A stretch of 62,069 bases of DNA, taken from NCBI GenBank assembly GCA_017469405.1, contig JAFUGL010000017.1, positions 1-62,069 on the forward strand, read 5' to 3'. Source of the DNA: Lachnospiraceae bacterium. GTDB taxonomy: Bacteria > Bacillota > Clostridia > Lachnospirales > Lachnospiraceae. The notes under the pieces are model-generated. The model did no database searches. It saw only the letters and a list, made by a program, of their open reading frames with translations, and was not told the DNA's origin. Shown piece by piece: positions 17,589 to 26,992 of the stretch. A program made the position numbers and the translations under genes. Within the stretch, counting starts at the first letter, position 1. Each line of letters starts with the position of its first letter.

Positions 17589-18851
17589 TCAATACCTGGG
17601 TAAATTAATATCGCTGGTCTTGATTACCTCTCTGACCACCTTAAGATTGCCATCCTTATCGCATATTGCAATTTTCGGCAAATCACGGCTTAAGAAAAGT
17701 GAAATGCCCTCGGTAGATGAATATGCACCCACATTTTCAAATATAAATACATCACCGAGTTTGAGTCTCCTTGCGTTTATGTTCTTTACAAGGATATCGT
17801 TAACAGTGCAAAGAGAACCATGTAAATTATACGTTATCAGGCCGTTTTCATCTTCGGTTCCGACATGCAATTCTTTTGGAATATCGCCAACTGCTTCATC
17901 TATCTTTTCAACTTGATTTCCATCATTTAGATTAACAGCCTTATCTTCCAAAACTCTCACTATCTGAAAATGTGGTATCCTCATACCAAGCGTCCCACCA
18001 TAATATACAAGGTGGTTAATGCCACCGTCCAATATGACAAAGTTTCCGTTTTTATTGGATTTCATATCGACGATGCTTGTAAAATATCTTCCGGATGCAG
18101 CCACAAGACTTCTTCCTACTTCCAGAGAAAGCTTTACTCCCTTTTCCTTTATCCTGTCAAGTGCAGGCTTTACTTCATCAAGAAAAGCTTCTTCATCAAA
18201 TTCCTCTCCCTGATAGTAAAATATAGGAAGTCCCGGACCATACTCAATCTCATTTACGCTAAACCCAAGTTCATCATGAAGTGTGTCTATAAGCGTTATA
18301 AGCTTATCCACTTCCTTATTTATCTTCTTTATCGAGTGCTTTTGCGTACCGGAAAAATACTCGATACCATCAATCGTCATTACAGCCTCATCATTATTTG
18401 CAATAATGTACTTCAAATCCTCCTCACACACACCAAACTGATTACCCGAAGTAAGCCTGATAAGTGTATGTATGTGTCGACCATTTTTTTTTGCCACATC
18501 CAAAAGCAGCTCCCATTGATTTACCGACTCGATGGTGTATCTGCGTATGTCATCATAATTTTCAATCATTTCCTCTATGGAAGGTCTGTCCTTATGTACG
18601 CCGGAAATAACCATCTTCTCACGATTTATTTTAAGACTGTTACATATATCAAACTCACCCTTTGAGCATATCTCGTAGCCGTCTATCTCTTCCTCTATCT
18701 CCTTTACAATGAAAGAGTTCGCCTTTACCGCATAGAGAATATCGGCATCCAACTTGTCTCTTAAATATTTAATTCTATCAAGGATGGCAGCAACATCATA
18801 CACATAAGTCGGTGTACCTATTTTCTTTATAACCCTTTCATTATCTATCAT
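17589..18851 (-). CDS. PLP-dependent decarboxylase (LysA/BtrK-like, fold type III)
   Basis: 420 residues. The PLP lysine is K43 in YAVKAN; GPGLPIF, SLEVGRSLVA and the C-terminal block ENVGAYSST complete the alanine-racemase-type barrel plus decarboxylase domain. The LysA HVGSQ block reads FSGTQ here and the C-terminal catalytic block reads GSLCTVND, close to the usual G..C...D. Family members decarboxylate diaminopimelate, ornithine or carrier-bound amino acids; BtrK acts on glutamyl-carrier in butirosin synthesis. Its place between the ligase and carrier genes suggests it acts on the amino acid or aminoacyl-carrier. The substrate cannot be read from sequence. Confidence 0.8.
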   Translation of the reverse strand: MIDNERVIKKIGTPTYVYDVAAILDRIKYLRDKLDADILYAVKANSFIVKEIEEEIDGYEICSKGEFDICNSLKINREKMVISGVHKDRPSIEEMIENYDDIRRYTIESVNQWELLLDVAKKNGRHIHTLIRLTSGNQFGVCEEDLKYIIANNDEAVMTIDGIEYFSGTQKHSIKKINKEVDKLITLIDTLHDELGFSVNEIEYGPGLPIFYYQGEEFDEEAFLDEVKPALDRIKEKGVKLSLEVGRSLVAASGRYFTSIVDMKSNKNGNFVILDGGINHLVYYGGTLGMRIPHFQIVRVLEDKAVNLNDGNQVEKIDEAVGDIPKELHVGTEDENGLITYNLHGSLCTVNDILVKNINARRLKLGDVFIFENVGAYSSTEGISLFLSRDLPKIAICDKDGNLKVVREVIKTSDINLPRY

Positions 18852-18955
18852 CTAATCCTCCACGTATCTTTCAAACAAACCGTTTTCTAAATCTCTTACA
18901 ATATATAAATCCGTCTTAACTATATTTACGTTTAATATAAGCTTTTTGTCAGCCC

Positions 18956-20467
18956 TTATTTCTTTTTTCTCTCATCCATAAGTTTCTTTCTGTCTATCTT
19001 GCCGTTTTTCGTCATCGGAAACTCATCCATTTTTATAAGATAGGTAGGCATCATATAGACCGGCATCGTCTCCCTAAGCTTAAGATTAAGCTCCTTTTTA
19101 TCCATATCTCCTATATAAAATGCATAAAGCTTTGCTTTTTCTTCATCAAAGATTGTGCAGCTTCGAACCACACCATCCACATCCATTATAGCCTTATCGA
19201 CCTCTTCAAGCTCGATACGGTGTCCCTGATATTTAACCTGAAAATCCTTTCGTCCATTAAATAAAAGTTCCCCAGCCTCATTAAAAAAGCCAATGTCACC
19301 TGTCTTATATATTAATTCCTTATACGCCTTAACATTCGGATTATATGTAAATGCTTTTTGTGTCTGCTCATCATTGTTATAATATCCAAGACCGACCGAA
19401 TTACCCGCTATACAAATCTCTCCTGACTTTCCTGCTTCATCTATCAGTTTTCCATCTTCGTCCATAAGGTAAATTCTTTCGTTTGGAAATGCTTTGCCAA
19501 TCGGGATTTTTCCATCATAATCCCTGGTTCTTTCTATAACATGGTAAGTACAATTGCATGTTATTTCTGTCGGTCCGTAAAGGTTTACAAACGTTGTATC
19601 CGGCAGATGCTCAATCCACTGTTTTAAATGTTTTATCGGCATAACTTCCCCACTGAAAAGTATCTTTTCTACAGTATCCGGACACTTATAATCCAAGCCG
19701 TGAAATGTCGTAACCAGGCAAAGTGCGGATACTGCCCAGGTAAGTGTTGTCACCTTATTATCACATATATAATCAAGAAGCGCAGCCGGACTTGAAAAAT
19801 ACTTCTTAGGTATTATAACAAGCGTCGCTCCCATTTTCATAGAGGAAAATATATCCTTCACGGAAACATCAAAATCAAACGGTGCCTGATTGGCAATTAT
19901 GTCTCCATTTTTAAAATTAAAAAGTTCTGTAAATATATCTATAAATTCTATAACTGATCGATGGGCGATAGCGACACCCTTTGGGACCCCCGTCGAACCG
20001 GAAGTAAAATTGATATATAGTGGATCTGTATCTATATGCTTTTCCTGTGCTACTTTAAGCACTTCCTCATTGATATCTGCCTTTATTAGCTCCTTGACTT
20101 TGTATATCTCAAGGTCATCAAACAACTCCCCGGCAAGCCCGATATGCTCCTCATCGGTTATCACTACGCGCGACTTTAAGACCTCCTTAATCGCACTGAT
20201 TCGATTATTGGGAAGCTCCGGATTTACAAGCGAGTAAAAACATCCCGCATAAACTGCTCCAAAAAAAGCCGTAAGTGTATCTATGCCCTTGTCCATAAAT
20301 ATAATAATGGGTTCATTAAAGAAAGACCTTGAACCAAGAAATGATCCGACCCTTTTACATCTGTCATTAAAATCCGAATAAGTAATACTCTTATCCTCTT
20401 CAATAATAGCAATTTTTTTATCATATTTTTCTGCTGAGCTTTTCAGGTAGTCGATTACATTATACAT
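18956..20467 (-). CDS. Amino-acid adenylating ligase (DltA-like)
   Basis: 503 residues from ATG 20467; a GTG at 20476 is an alternative. Adenylation motifs in order: TSGSTGVPKG (A3, 155-164), LYGPTEIT (A5), YKTGDIGF (A7), FNGRKDFQVKYQGHRIELEEVD (A8) and KNGKIDRKKL (A10 with catalytic Lys). It activates an amino acid as the adenylate and loads it on the carrier protein. The specificity region (DFDVSVKDIFSSM) differs from any D-alanine code I can confirm, so the residue is unknown. Ligase, decarboxylase, carrier, MBOAT and SGNH genes follow in order on one strand. Confidence 0.88.
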   Translation of the reverse strand: MYNVIDYLKSSAEKYDKKIAIIEEDKSITYSDFNDRCKRVGSFLGSRSFFNEPIIIFMDKGIDTLTAFFGAVYAGCFYSLVNPELPNNRISAIKEVLKSRVVITDEEHIGLAGELFDDLEIYKVKELIKADINEEVLKVAQEKHIDTDPLYINFTSGSTGVPKGVAIAHRSVIEFIDIFTELFNFKNGDIIANQAPFDFDVSVKDIFSSMKMGATLVIIPKKYFSSPAALLDYICDNKVTTLTWAVSALCLVTTFHGLDYKCPDTVEKILFSGEVMPIKHLKQWIEHLPDTTFVNLYGPTEITCNCTYHVIERTRDYDGKIPIGKAFPNERIYLMDEDGKLIDEAGKSGEICIAGNSVGLGYYNNDEQTQKAFTYNPNVKAYKELIYKTGDIGFFNEAGELLFNGRKDFQVKYQGHRIELEEVDKAIMDVDGVVRSCTIFDEEKAKLYAFYIGDMDKKELNLKLRETMPVYMMPTYLIKMDEFPMTKNGKIDRKKLMDERKKK

Positions 20468-20554
20468 AATTTTCACTCGCTCCCCTGATTAGTAAATATC
20501 CATAAAATATAATATCACACTTGGCTGCTTAAATCCATTAATATTAGATTAAAT

Positions 20555-22147
20555 TTATTTTAAGATAACTTCCTTAAGCTGAGCCTTTTGACTGCCATGA
20601 TATATAAGGTAGAGTGCATGAACTCCGTCAGGTATATCCGCATCTGTTTCAAATAAATTCCAGGATAGACTCTCCCCCATATCCTCCATATATATCTTCC
20701 CAAGTATATCACCATCAGGATTTATCTTTATATCAAAATAACACACTTTTATATCGTTTTCTTTATCATTCATAAAATGAGCACTAGCTGTATCGCCCGT
20801 TCCTCTTTCATCTATGCGGATAGGGCCATCATAGATAACCCTGTTTTCATCATTTTCAAATCGGGCAAGAATTCCCACACTCTTTAAGTTATTAAAGTCA
20901 AAATATTTATAACCTATTAAAGTACCATCCTCTATCTCACCGATAAACCTGTCCTCACCCAAATTGGTAACATTTGGAAATGGTATCGGATAGATGCAGT
21001 TTGAGCCATGCGGCATGTGTCCGTTTGTTAGATTACATGCGATAACAGCAGGATAAGTACCTCTTCCCCTAAGCGGTCCGTCATTTAAACCGCAGCTCGT
21101 TATCTCTACCTGCTTTATACTACCATCATTTTCGATATAAATCTTTTCTGCACACGCCTGTCTGCTATAGTCCGACTTATGTGTCAATCTGTGGAAAAAT
21201 ACATACCACTGATTATTTATATTAATTATACTTCCGTGAGTTGTTCCGGTCATATTGAGCTTATCTGCCTCACTTCTGCCATCCAGGCCTACATCACCAT
21301 TTGATACTATAGTTCCGCCAAATATAAAATCTCTGTCCGGATAATCACTTATCGCATAGCAAAGTTCATGATTTTGCCATGATGAATAAACAAAATAATA
21401 CTTATCGTTTACTTTTCTCATCGAAGAAGCCTCAAAGAAAGGATGAGCCTCAAAGCTCGTGCCTTTTACCTTATAAGGTATGATATGCTTTGGCTCTTCT
21501 TTTACAGTAAGCATATCATCCTCCAGAACAACCATAATTGCACCATTTATACTATCCGGATATGAAAGGATCTCCTCTTTCGTTCTTCCAAACATTTCCA
21601 CTTCATCATCCAGTCTGCCATTTGTGAGAAAATCCTCTTCTTCCTCATAGCCATACTGTGTTCCGTAGTAAATTCTTATAACTCCGTCATCATTTAAAGC
21701 AGCCGGATCAAAGCATATATATTTTTTCATGACAGTACCATCGGCATACTTCACATTTCCCAAATACTCAAACGGACCGGCCGGATTGTCACTTACAGCC
21801 ACACTTATAGGATTGTGATAACCTCCCTGACCGTAATCACCACCCATACAATAATAAAGATAATATCTCCCATCATTTCCTCTTACCACATCCGGAGCAT
21901 ACATATACTTTAACCTTGGAAAGATTGGATCCTGGTTTGCTCTGTAAGATACGCCCTCATATCTCCAATCCGACAAATCATCAACAGGAGCCGAGTAAAC
22001 CACATAGTCCTGCATGCAAAATGTATAGCCGCCTTCCTTATCATGCGAACCATACAGGTAAACCCTGTCTCCAAAGATATGAGGCTCACCGTCCGGAATA
22101 TATTCATTTAAAGGCAAAAACGGATTAAATATCTGCTTTTTCTGCAT
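20555..22147 (-). CDS. Glycoside hydrolase family 43-like enzyme
   Basis: 530 residues from ATG 22147; no signal peptide, so probably cytoplasmic. It opens with NEYIPDGEPHIFGDRVYLYGSHD, the GH43 first blade carrying the base Asp; FDPAALNDDG supplies the second Asp and GTSFEAHPFFEASSMRK the acid Glu region. YAPDVVRGNDGRYYLYY and KYYFVYSSW are further propeller strands. A C-terminal beta-sandwich (from about 410) likely follows the propeller. Substrate is probably an arabinose- or xylose-containing oligosaccharide. It overlaps the SulP gene end by 23 nt, so it is co-transcribed with it. Confidence 0.82.
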   Translation of the reverse strand: MQKKQIFNPFLPLNEYIPDGEPHIFGDRVYLYGSHDKEGGYTFCMQDYVVYSAPVDDLSDWRYEGVSYRANQDPIFPRLKYMYAPDVVRGNDGRYYLYYCMGGDYGQGGYHNPISVAVSDNPAGPFEYLGNVKYADGTVMKKYICFDPAALNDDGVIRIYYGTQYGYEEEEDFLTNGRLDDEVEMFGRTKEEILSYPDSINGAIMVVLEDDMLTVKEEPKHIIPYKVKGTSFEAHPFFEASSMRKVNDKYYFVYSSWQNHELCYAISDYPDRDFIFGGTIVSNGDVGLDGRSEADKLNMTGTTHGSIININNQWYVFFHRLTHKSDYSRQACAEKIYIENDGSIKQVEITSCGLNDGPLRGRGTYPAVIACNLTNGHMPHGSNCIYPIPFPNVTNLGEDRFIGEIEDGTLIGYKYFDFNNLKSVGILARFENDENRVIYDGPIRIDERGTGDTASAHFMNDKENDIKVCYFDIKINPDGDILGKIYMEDMGESLSWNLFETDADIPDGVHALYLIYHGSQKAQLKEVILK

Positions 22148-23813
22148 GTTTTTCTTCTTTCTCCTCAACCAATTTTCCTGCCCATTCGATTGCTGCGTCG
22201 ATGTGTGGACGGAAGTTTTCTTCTCCGACCATCTCTATGAATCCATCCTTTTCCATGGTATGTCTAGGCTGTTCATTTACATGTGAAAATACAAGGGTTA
22301 TGCCATGCTTTTTGCAACGTTCATGGAACTGCTCCAGCGAGTGCATGGCTGTAGCATCAACAGCAGGCACACCTCTCATTCTAAGTATGATAACCTTCGT
22401 ATCCTCATTAAAATCTATGGCAGCAATCTGCTCCGCATCACCGAAAAACATCGGTCCCGAAATCTCAAATACTCTTACATTTTTAGGAAGCGGCTTAAGA
22501 TTCATACCATCCGGATCCTCCTCCGGATCATAAGAAACCCATCCTGTTATACCTGACTCCTCGCTCATTCTCTTCATGAAAAGAATAATCGCAAGTCCCA
22601 TTCCTATCTCAATCGCTACAACAAGATCAAATACTATTGTAAGTACAAATGTTACCACAAGTACAATTATATCACTTTTCGGTGCAGTTTTACACAGATG
22701 TACAAAGGTCCTCCACTGGCACATATTGTAAGCCACCATAAAAAGTATCGCGGCTATGGTCGGCATCGGTATAAGCGTCGCATAAGGCATCAGTATGACC
22801 AGTACCAACACCAATACAATAGAATGAACCATACCTGCAATCGGTGTTCGTCCGCCATTTTTTATATTTGCTGCGGTTCTTGCTATGGCTCCGGTTGCCG
22901 GGATTCCGCCAAATAATACCGATCCTATATTACCAAGTCCCTGTGCGATAAGCTCCATATTGGAACGATGATGTGAGTTAATCATACTGTCTGCAACCAC
23001 GCATGATAAAAGTGACTCAATCGCAGCAAGTACCGCTATAGTAAATCCGTCCGACATAGCCGCACGAAGTCCTTCCATAGTAAAATGCGGTGCATGAAAA
23101 CTTGGAAGATGATTACTGATTGTATATAAATCACCTATAGTATTAACCTTCATTCCCGAATACTTAACAACTATTATTCCAACTATAACCGCAACCAGAG
23201 AACCGGGTATCTTTTCACTTATCCACGGCCATACTATGAGTATAAGAAGGCTGATTGCTCCCACCAGAAGCGCCTCTTTATTAAATGTGTTGAAATTATT
23301 TATAAATGCTTTTATTTTATCTACAGTTTCTATGGTTTGCGTCCCCTTTGGATAGGTAAGTCCAAAGAAATCCTTCAGCTGTCCGATTAAAATAGTAACT
23401 GCAATTCCGGCGGTGAAACCGGTCGTAATTGTATATGGGATAAACTTAATCAAACCGCCCAGTCTAAGCACTCCCATAAGTATAAGAATCACACCCGCAA
23501 CTATCGTTGCCAGAATCATACCATCCATACCATTTTTAGCTATAATTCCCGCCACTATCGTAGCAAATGCCGCTGTCGGTCCTGCTATCTGAACACGGCT
23601 TCCTCCAAAAAATGAAATGATGAAACCTGCCACTATCGCAGTATATATACCTTCTTCAGGGCCTACTCCCGATGCAAGTGCAAGCGCTATGGAAAGTGGA
23701 AGTGCTATAATTGCAACAATAATTCCTGATATAAAATCCGTTACAAACTGCTTTCCACTATAATGCTTCATTGTAGAAAAAAGCATTGGTTTAATCTTAT
23801 CTTTACTACCCAT
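22125..23813 (-). CDS. SulP-family anion transporter with STAS domain
   Basis: 562 residues from ATG 23813, which has a GAGGAT ribosome site. Around 10-12 hydrophobic segments begin with FISGIIVAIIALPLSIALALASGVGPEEGIYTAIVAGF, the SulP signature with the GP and PTAAFATIVA repeats, and a C-terminal STAS domain (VFEISGPMFFGDAEQI ... MRGVPAVDATAMHSLEQF). The family moves sulfate, bicarbonate or other anions, often with Na+ or H+. Substrate not predictable here. A consensus promoter lies upstream, divergent from the glycan genes. Confidence 0.93.
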   Translation of the reverse strand: MGSKDKIKPMLFSTMKHYSGKQFVTDFISGIIVAIIALPLSIALALASGVGPEEGIYTAIVAGFIISFFGGSRVQIAGPTAAFATIVAGIIAKNGMDGMILATIVAGVILILMGVLRLGGLIKFIPYTITTGFTAGIAVTILIGQLKDFFGLTYPKGTQTIETVDKIKAFINNFNTFNKEALLVGAISLLILIVWPWISEKIPGSLVAVIVGIIVVKYSGMKVNTIGDLYTISNHLPSFHAPHFTMEGLRAAMSDGFTIAVLAAIESLLSCVVADSMINSHHRSNMELIAQGLGNIGSVLFGGIPATGAIARTAANIKNGGRTPIAGMVHSIVLVLVLVILMPYATLIPMPTIAAILFMVAYNMCQWRTFVHLCKTAPKSDIIVLVVTFVLTIVFDLVVAIEIGMGLAIILFMKRMSEESGITGWVSYDPEEDPDGMNLKPLPKNVRVFEISGPMFFGDAEQIAAIDFNEDTKVIILRMRGVPAVDATAMHSLEQFHERCKKHGITLVFSHVNEQPRHTMEKDGFIEMVGEENFRPHIDAAIEWAGKLVEEKEEKHAEKADI

Positions 23814-23840
23814 TTTATATATCCTCTTCTTTTTTTTGAA

Positions 23841-23873
23841 TGTGAAACGGGGCGTGAGCCTTGTCATATACCT
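23841..23873. repeat. Dispersed repeat fragment (GGGCGTGAGCCTTGTCA type)
   Basis: GGGCGTGAGCCTTGTCATAT near 23850-23869 matches the outer end of the foldback element at 27781-28092 and the palindrome at 53773-53799. It lies in the SulP leader. Confidence 0.55.
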
Positions 23874-23895
23874 TTCCTCCCCTATCACACCCCAT

Positions 23896-23924
23896 AATAT
23901 ACTTTAAGGTACTTTTGTTGTCAA
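23896..23924 (-). promoter_or_regulatory. Promoter of the SulP gene
   Basis: Minus strand TTGACA (23924-23919), 17-nt spacer, TATATT (23901-23896). Confidence 0.75.
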
Positions 23925-23941
23925 TATTTTCTTGCTTTTCC

Positions 23942-23970
23942 TTGACTTTTAGGGGCTTTGTTGCTATATT
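23942..23970 (+). promoter_or_regulatory. Promoter of the surface-glycan operon
   Basis: TTGACT (23942-23947), 17-nt spacer, TATATT (23965-23970). The -35 boxes of the two divergent promoters are 17 nt apart, so one regulator could affect both. Confidence 0.7.
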
Positions 23971-24009
23971 CAAGGTACGAAAAATAAGATTATATTTTGG
24001 AGTTATGTG

Positions 24010-25767
24010 ATGTCAGCTGTATTTTATCTGCTATCTGTAGTTTATCTATGGGTGGCAGTATTTATAATCAAAAAAAGTGATACTAAAGTGAGTGCTGCCG
24101 TTTGGTTTTTCTGCAGTATATTTTTCGTAATCTGCAATCAGGTTTTTTTTGCAGGTATATTAAACCAATTTCATATCGGCATCAGTATAATAAGTATCGG
24201 AATCATCAATTTTCTTGTTGCAGCCATCTTTACTTTTTTTATTACCCGTATAGGAATTCAAAAATACTACATCAAGCCGCTTGAAATAATTGAACTATTG
24301 ATAATTACAGGCGTTATCTTAAGATTTGCCCTGATAAGATTCGGTCATGACCTTCACATTAATTTTGTTTTGGTAGATGCATCATCTCATTATGGGATGT
24401 CAAAAGACGTCGCATTGAATCATACCTTAGATAACAATATGTATTTTGCTGCAGTTACGTCCGGTCTTATGATGGAGGTATATAAGATCCTTTCTCATGG
24501 CGATATCTTTCATATGTATAGAATGTTTATACTCTGTGAGATTGTCTATACTGCATTAACTGCATTTTTATTTTGGATTTTACTGCACGAAAGGTTTAAA
24601 AATAATGTATTTAAAGCAATAGCCGCTGTCATAATTACTGTAATTTACTGGATTGGATATCCCGCTTATTCAACCATATTTGGTTACTCATATTTTGTAA
24701 TGGGCATAAATATAATTACAATTTTGATTTTCGTTGTAAATGCATACCTGTCCGATAAGTACAATAAAAAGATAATGATTATATTTATGAATCTTTTGCT
24801 TCATGGAATTTTCGTATGTTATACATTGTTTGTTCCGACGACATTTTTCGGAATTTTTGCTGCAATAGCGATTTATATGATAATGAGAGACGGCAAGAAA
24901 TTTATCAATGTAAAAAATATAGTTGAAATGCTTTATGTGTTTTTGATTCCAACCATACTCGGACTCATTCAGTCTTTTTCAAATGTTCAATATCTTTCCG
25001 GAAGTGGTGACGGTATATCACATGATGGTGGATGCTATTCTGATTTTTATTCAAATTTTATACCTCTTATTCCATTTGCAATTATCGGAATATATATTAT
25101 ATTTAAGGAAAAGAAGAAAGAAAGTCTGATACCGGTTACCGTGGTTCAATTTCTTTTCATGTTATTATTATTTTTCCGGGCTATGAAGGGTACCGTTTCC
25201 GCATATTACTATATGAAAAATAACAGCCTTGTCTGGACTATACTCTGGGTTCTTACCGCAGAAGCTATTTTCTATATGATAGAGCAATGTAAAGGAGCGG
25301 TTATATTTCCGGTTATATTTATCGGATTCATAATCATGGGGCTTCGCGGCGATAACTACATCATGGCAAGAAACGACAGGTTTATAGAAGTAAGCTCAAA
25401 AAATACTTTTAATATTATTTACTTCAATGATGGCTTTATGCATGAATACCCTCTGCTTGATTCGGATACAATTGACTTATATGAGTATGTATATAAAAAT
25501 TGTCAGGATAAAAATGTTATTTCCGTAAATTCAGAATCCGGAAACGGATGGTTTAACAACATGAATTCAAACGGAATGGGCTTTTGTTATGGTGACTATA
25601 CCACGTTTGAAAGTATGGTAGATGAATCTGTCGGCTATATATGTATTTGCTATACTGAACCTTACTTTAATAATCGTGAGTATTTTGACCTGTTCAATGA
25701 TATTGTTTATGAAAACCAAAGTGGTCGGATAGTCCGTATAAACCCTGATTTATTTAAAGAAAATTAA
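24010..25767 (+). CDS. Polytopic membrane protein, probable glycan-related transferase
   Basis: 585 residues from ATG 24010 (GGAG 7 nt upstream; GTG 24007 is less well spaced). Roughly a dozen hydrophobic segments fill residues 1-460, then a soluble extracellular tail of about 110 residues. No motif was recognised with certainty. The topology and the adjacent polyprenol-phosphate sugar synthase suggest a GT-C-like glycosyltransferase, which would use lipid-linked sugars outside the membrane. It starts a four-gene plus-strand operon. The function is inference from context. Confidence 0.6.
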   Translation: MSAVFYLLSVVYLWVAVFIIKKSDTKVSAAVWFFCSIFFVICNQVFFAGILNQFHIGISIISIGIINFLVAAIFTFFITRIGIQKYYIKPLEIIELLIITGVILRFALIRFGHDLHINFVLVDASSHYGMSKDVALNHTLDNNMYFAAVTSGLMMEVYKILSHGDIFHMYRMFILCEIVYTALTAFLFWILLHERFKNNVFKAIAAVIITVIYWIGYPAYSTIFGYSYFVMGINIITILIFVVNAYLSDKYNKKIMIIFMNLLLHGIFVCYTLFVPTTFFGIFAAIAIYMIMRDGKKFINVKNIVEMLYVFLIPTILGLIQSFSNVQYLSGSGDGISHDGGCYSDFYSNFIPLIPFAIIGIYIIFKEKKKESLIPVTVVQFLFMLLLFFRAMKGTVSAYYYMKNNSLVWTILWVLTAEAIFYMIEQCKGAVIFPVIFIGFIIMGLRGDNYIMARNDRFIEVSSKNTFNIIYFNDGFMHEYPLLDSDTIDLYEYVYKNCQDKNVISVNSESGNGWFNNMNSNGMGFCYGDYTTFESMVDESVGYICICYTEPYFNNREYFDLFNDIVYENQSGRIVRINPDLFKEN

Positions 25768-25858
25768 TATAAATTAATAAATATCTGCTTGAATAATCAG
25801 CTTTACCATTTATAATAATGATTATGAAGCTTAAAATAATGTAAACCGAGGTAAAAAA

Positions 25859-26551
25859 ATGCGATTATTAATTGTTATTCCCGCATATAACGAAGCCGCC
25901 AATATTAAAAGAGTTGTGGACAATCTCATAGAAAATTTTTCGCAGTATGATTATATTGTTGTAAATGATGGTTCTAAAGATGATACTGCTGCCATTTGCC
26001 GAAAAAACAACTATAATCTCCTTGATTTATCAAATAACCTGGGATTGACCGGTGCCGTTCAGGCAGGGATGCGATATGCTTATCAAAACAACTACGATGC
26101 GGTCCTGCAGTTTGACGGAGACGGTCAGCATCGTCCGGAATATATAAAAGAACTTCTTAGACCTATGGAAGAAAATAATGTAGATATCGTTATAGGCTCA
26201 AGATTTGTCAGCGAGAAGAAACCTAAAACCTTAAGAATGCTTGGAAATAACCTTATCGCCGGTCTCATTAAACTTACAACAGGAAAATATATAAAGGATA
26301 CAACCTCCGGTATGAGGCTTTATGGAAGAAGAGTTATAGAGGAATTTTCCAGAAATATCAACTATGCTCCGGAGCCGGATACTATATCCTATCTTATAAA
26401 AAGCGGTATGACTGTAGAAGAAGTACAGGTTGTTATGGATGAGCGTATAGCGGGTGAAAGCTATCTTAATTTTACAAAATCAGTTAAATATATGATATTG
26501 CAGTGCTTTTCCATAGTATTTATACAGGCTTTCAGACGGAGGGTTAAATAA
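25859..26551 (+). CDS. Family 2 glycosyltransferase (polyprenol-phosphate sugar synthase-like)
   Basis: 230 residues. The GT2 opening LLIVIPAYNEAANI, then VVNDGSKDDT, and the DxD-type motif QFDGDGQH are all present, and GSRFV plus DTTSGMRLY match the dolichol-phosphate mannose synthase (DPM1) subgroup. It lacks C-terminal membrane helices, so it is a soluble or peripheral enzyme making lipid-phosphate sugar. ATG 25859 has a GAGGT ribosome site; its stop overlaps the next start (TAATG). Confidence 0.88.
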   Translation: MRLLIVIPAYNEAANIKRVVDNLIENFSQYDYIVVNDGSKDDTAAICRKNNYNLLDLSNNLGLTGAVQAGMRYAYQNNYDAVLQFDGDGQHRPEYIKELLRPMEENNVDIVIGSRFVSEKKPKTLRMLGNNLIAGLIKLTTGKYIKDTTSGMRLYGRRVIEEFSRNINYAPEPDTISYLIKSGMTVEEVQVVMDERIAGESYLNFTKSVKYMILQCFSIVFIQAFRRRVK

Positions 26552-26955
26552 TGTCAGATATTTTGAGAATTTTACTGATTATTGTTTCAGTTTCAGCAGG
26601 TATATATGCTGTTAGGGAGATAAGAAAATCTCAGATGAAAATAGAAAATGCAATATTTTGGTTTGTGCTTGCAATTGTTTTAACTATACTCAGCATATTT
26701 CCGGAAATTGTTATCTTTGCATCTGAGAAAATCGGTGTTGAATCACCGGTTAACCTTATCTATCTGATAATGATATTTCTTCTGTTTTGGAAAGCATTTT
26801 CTTTATCTGTTAAAGTTGCCCAACTTGAACATAAGGTTAATATCTTAACAGCTGAAAATGCAATTACCAACAAGAAAATTGATGATATTAACAACGGTGA
26901 AACTGAAGAAACCTCAATAATTGATAACGATAAAGCTAAAGACAGTTCAAATTAA
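26551..26955 (+). CDS. DUF2304 small membrane protein
   Basis: 134 residues: three hydrophobic segments (about 4-20, 34-52, 67-88), then a short coiled-coil (VAQLEHKVNILTAENAITNKKID) and a polar tail. DUF2304 proteins occur beside DPM1-like GT2 enzymes and may anchor them. The start overlaps the GT2 stop by one base. Confidence 0.8.
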   Translation: MSDILRILLIIVSVSAGIYAVREIRKSQMKIENAIFWFVLAIVLTILSIFPEIVIFASEKIGVESPVNLIYLIMIFLLFWKAFSLSVKVAQLEHKVNILTAENAITNKKIDDINNGETEETSIIDNDKAKDSSN

Positions 26956-26992
26956 AAATGTTATTATTTAAAGGAAAACGCAGGAATTTTAT

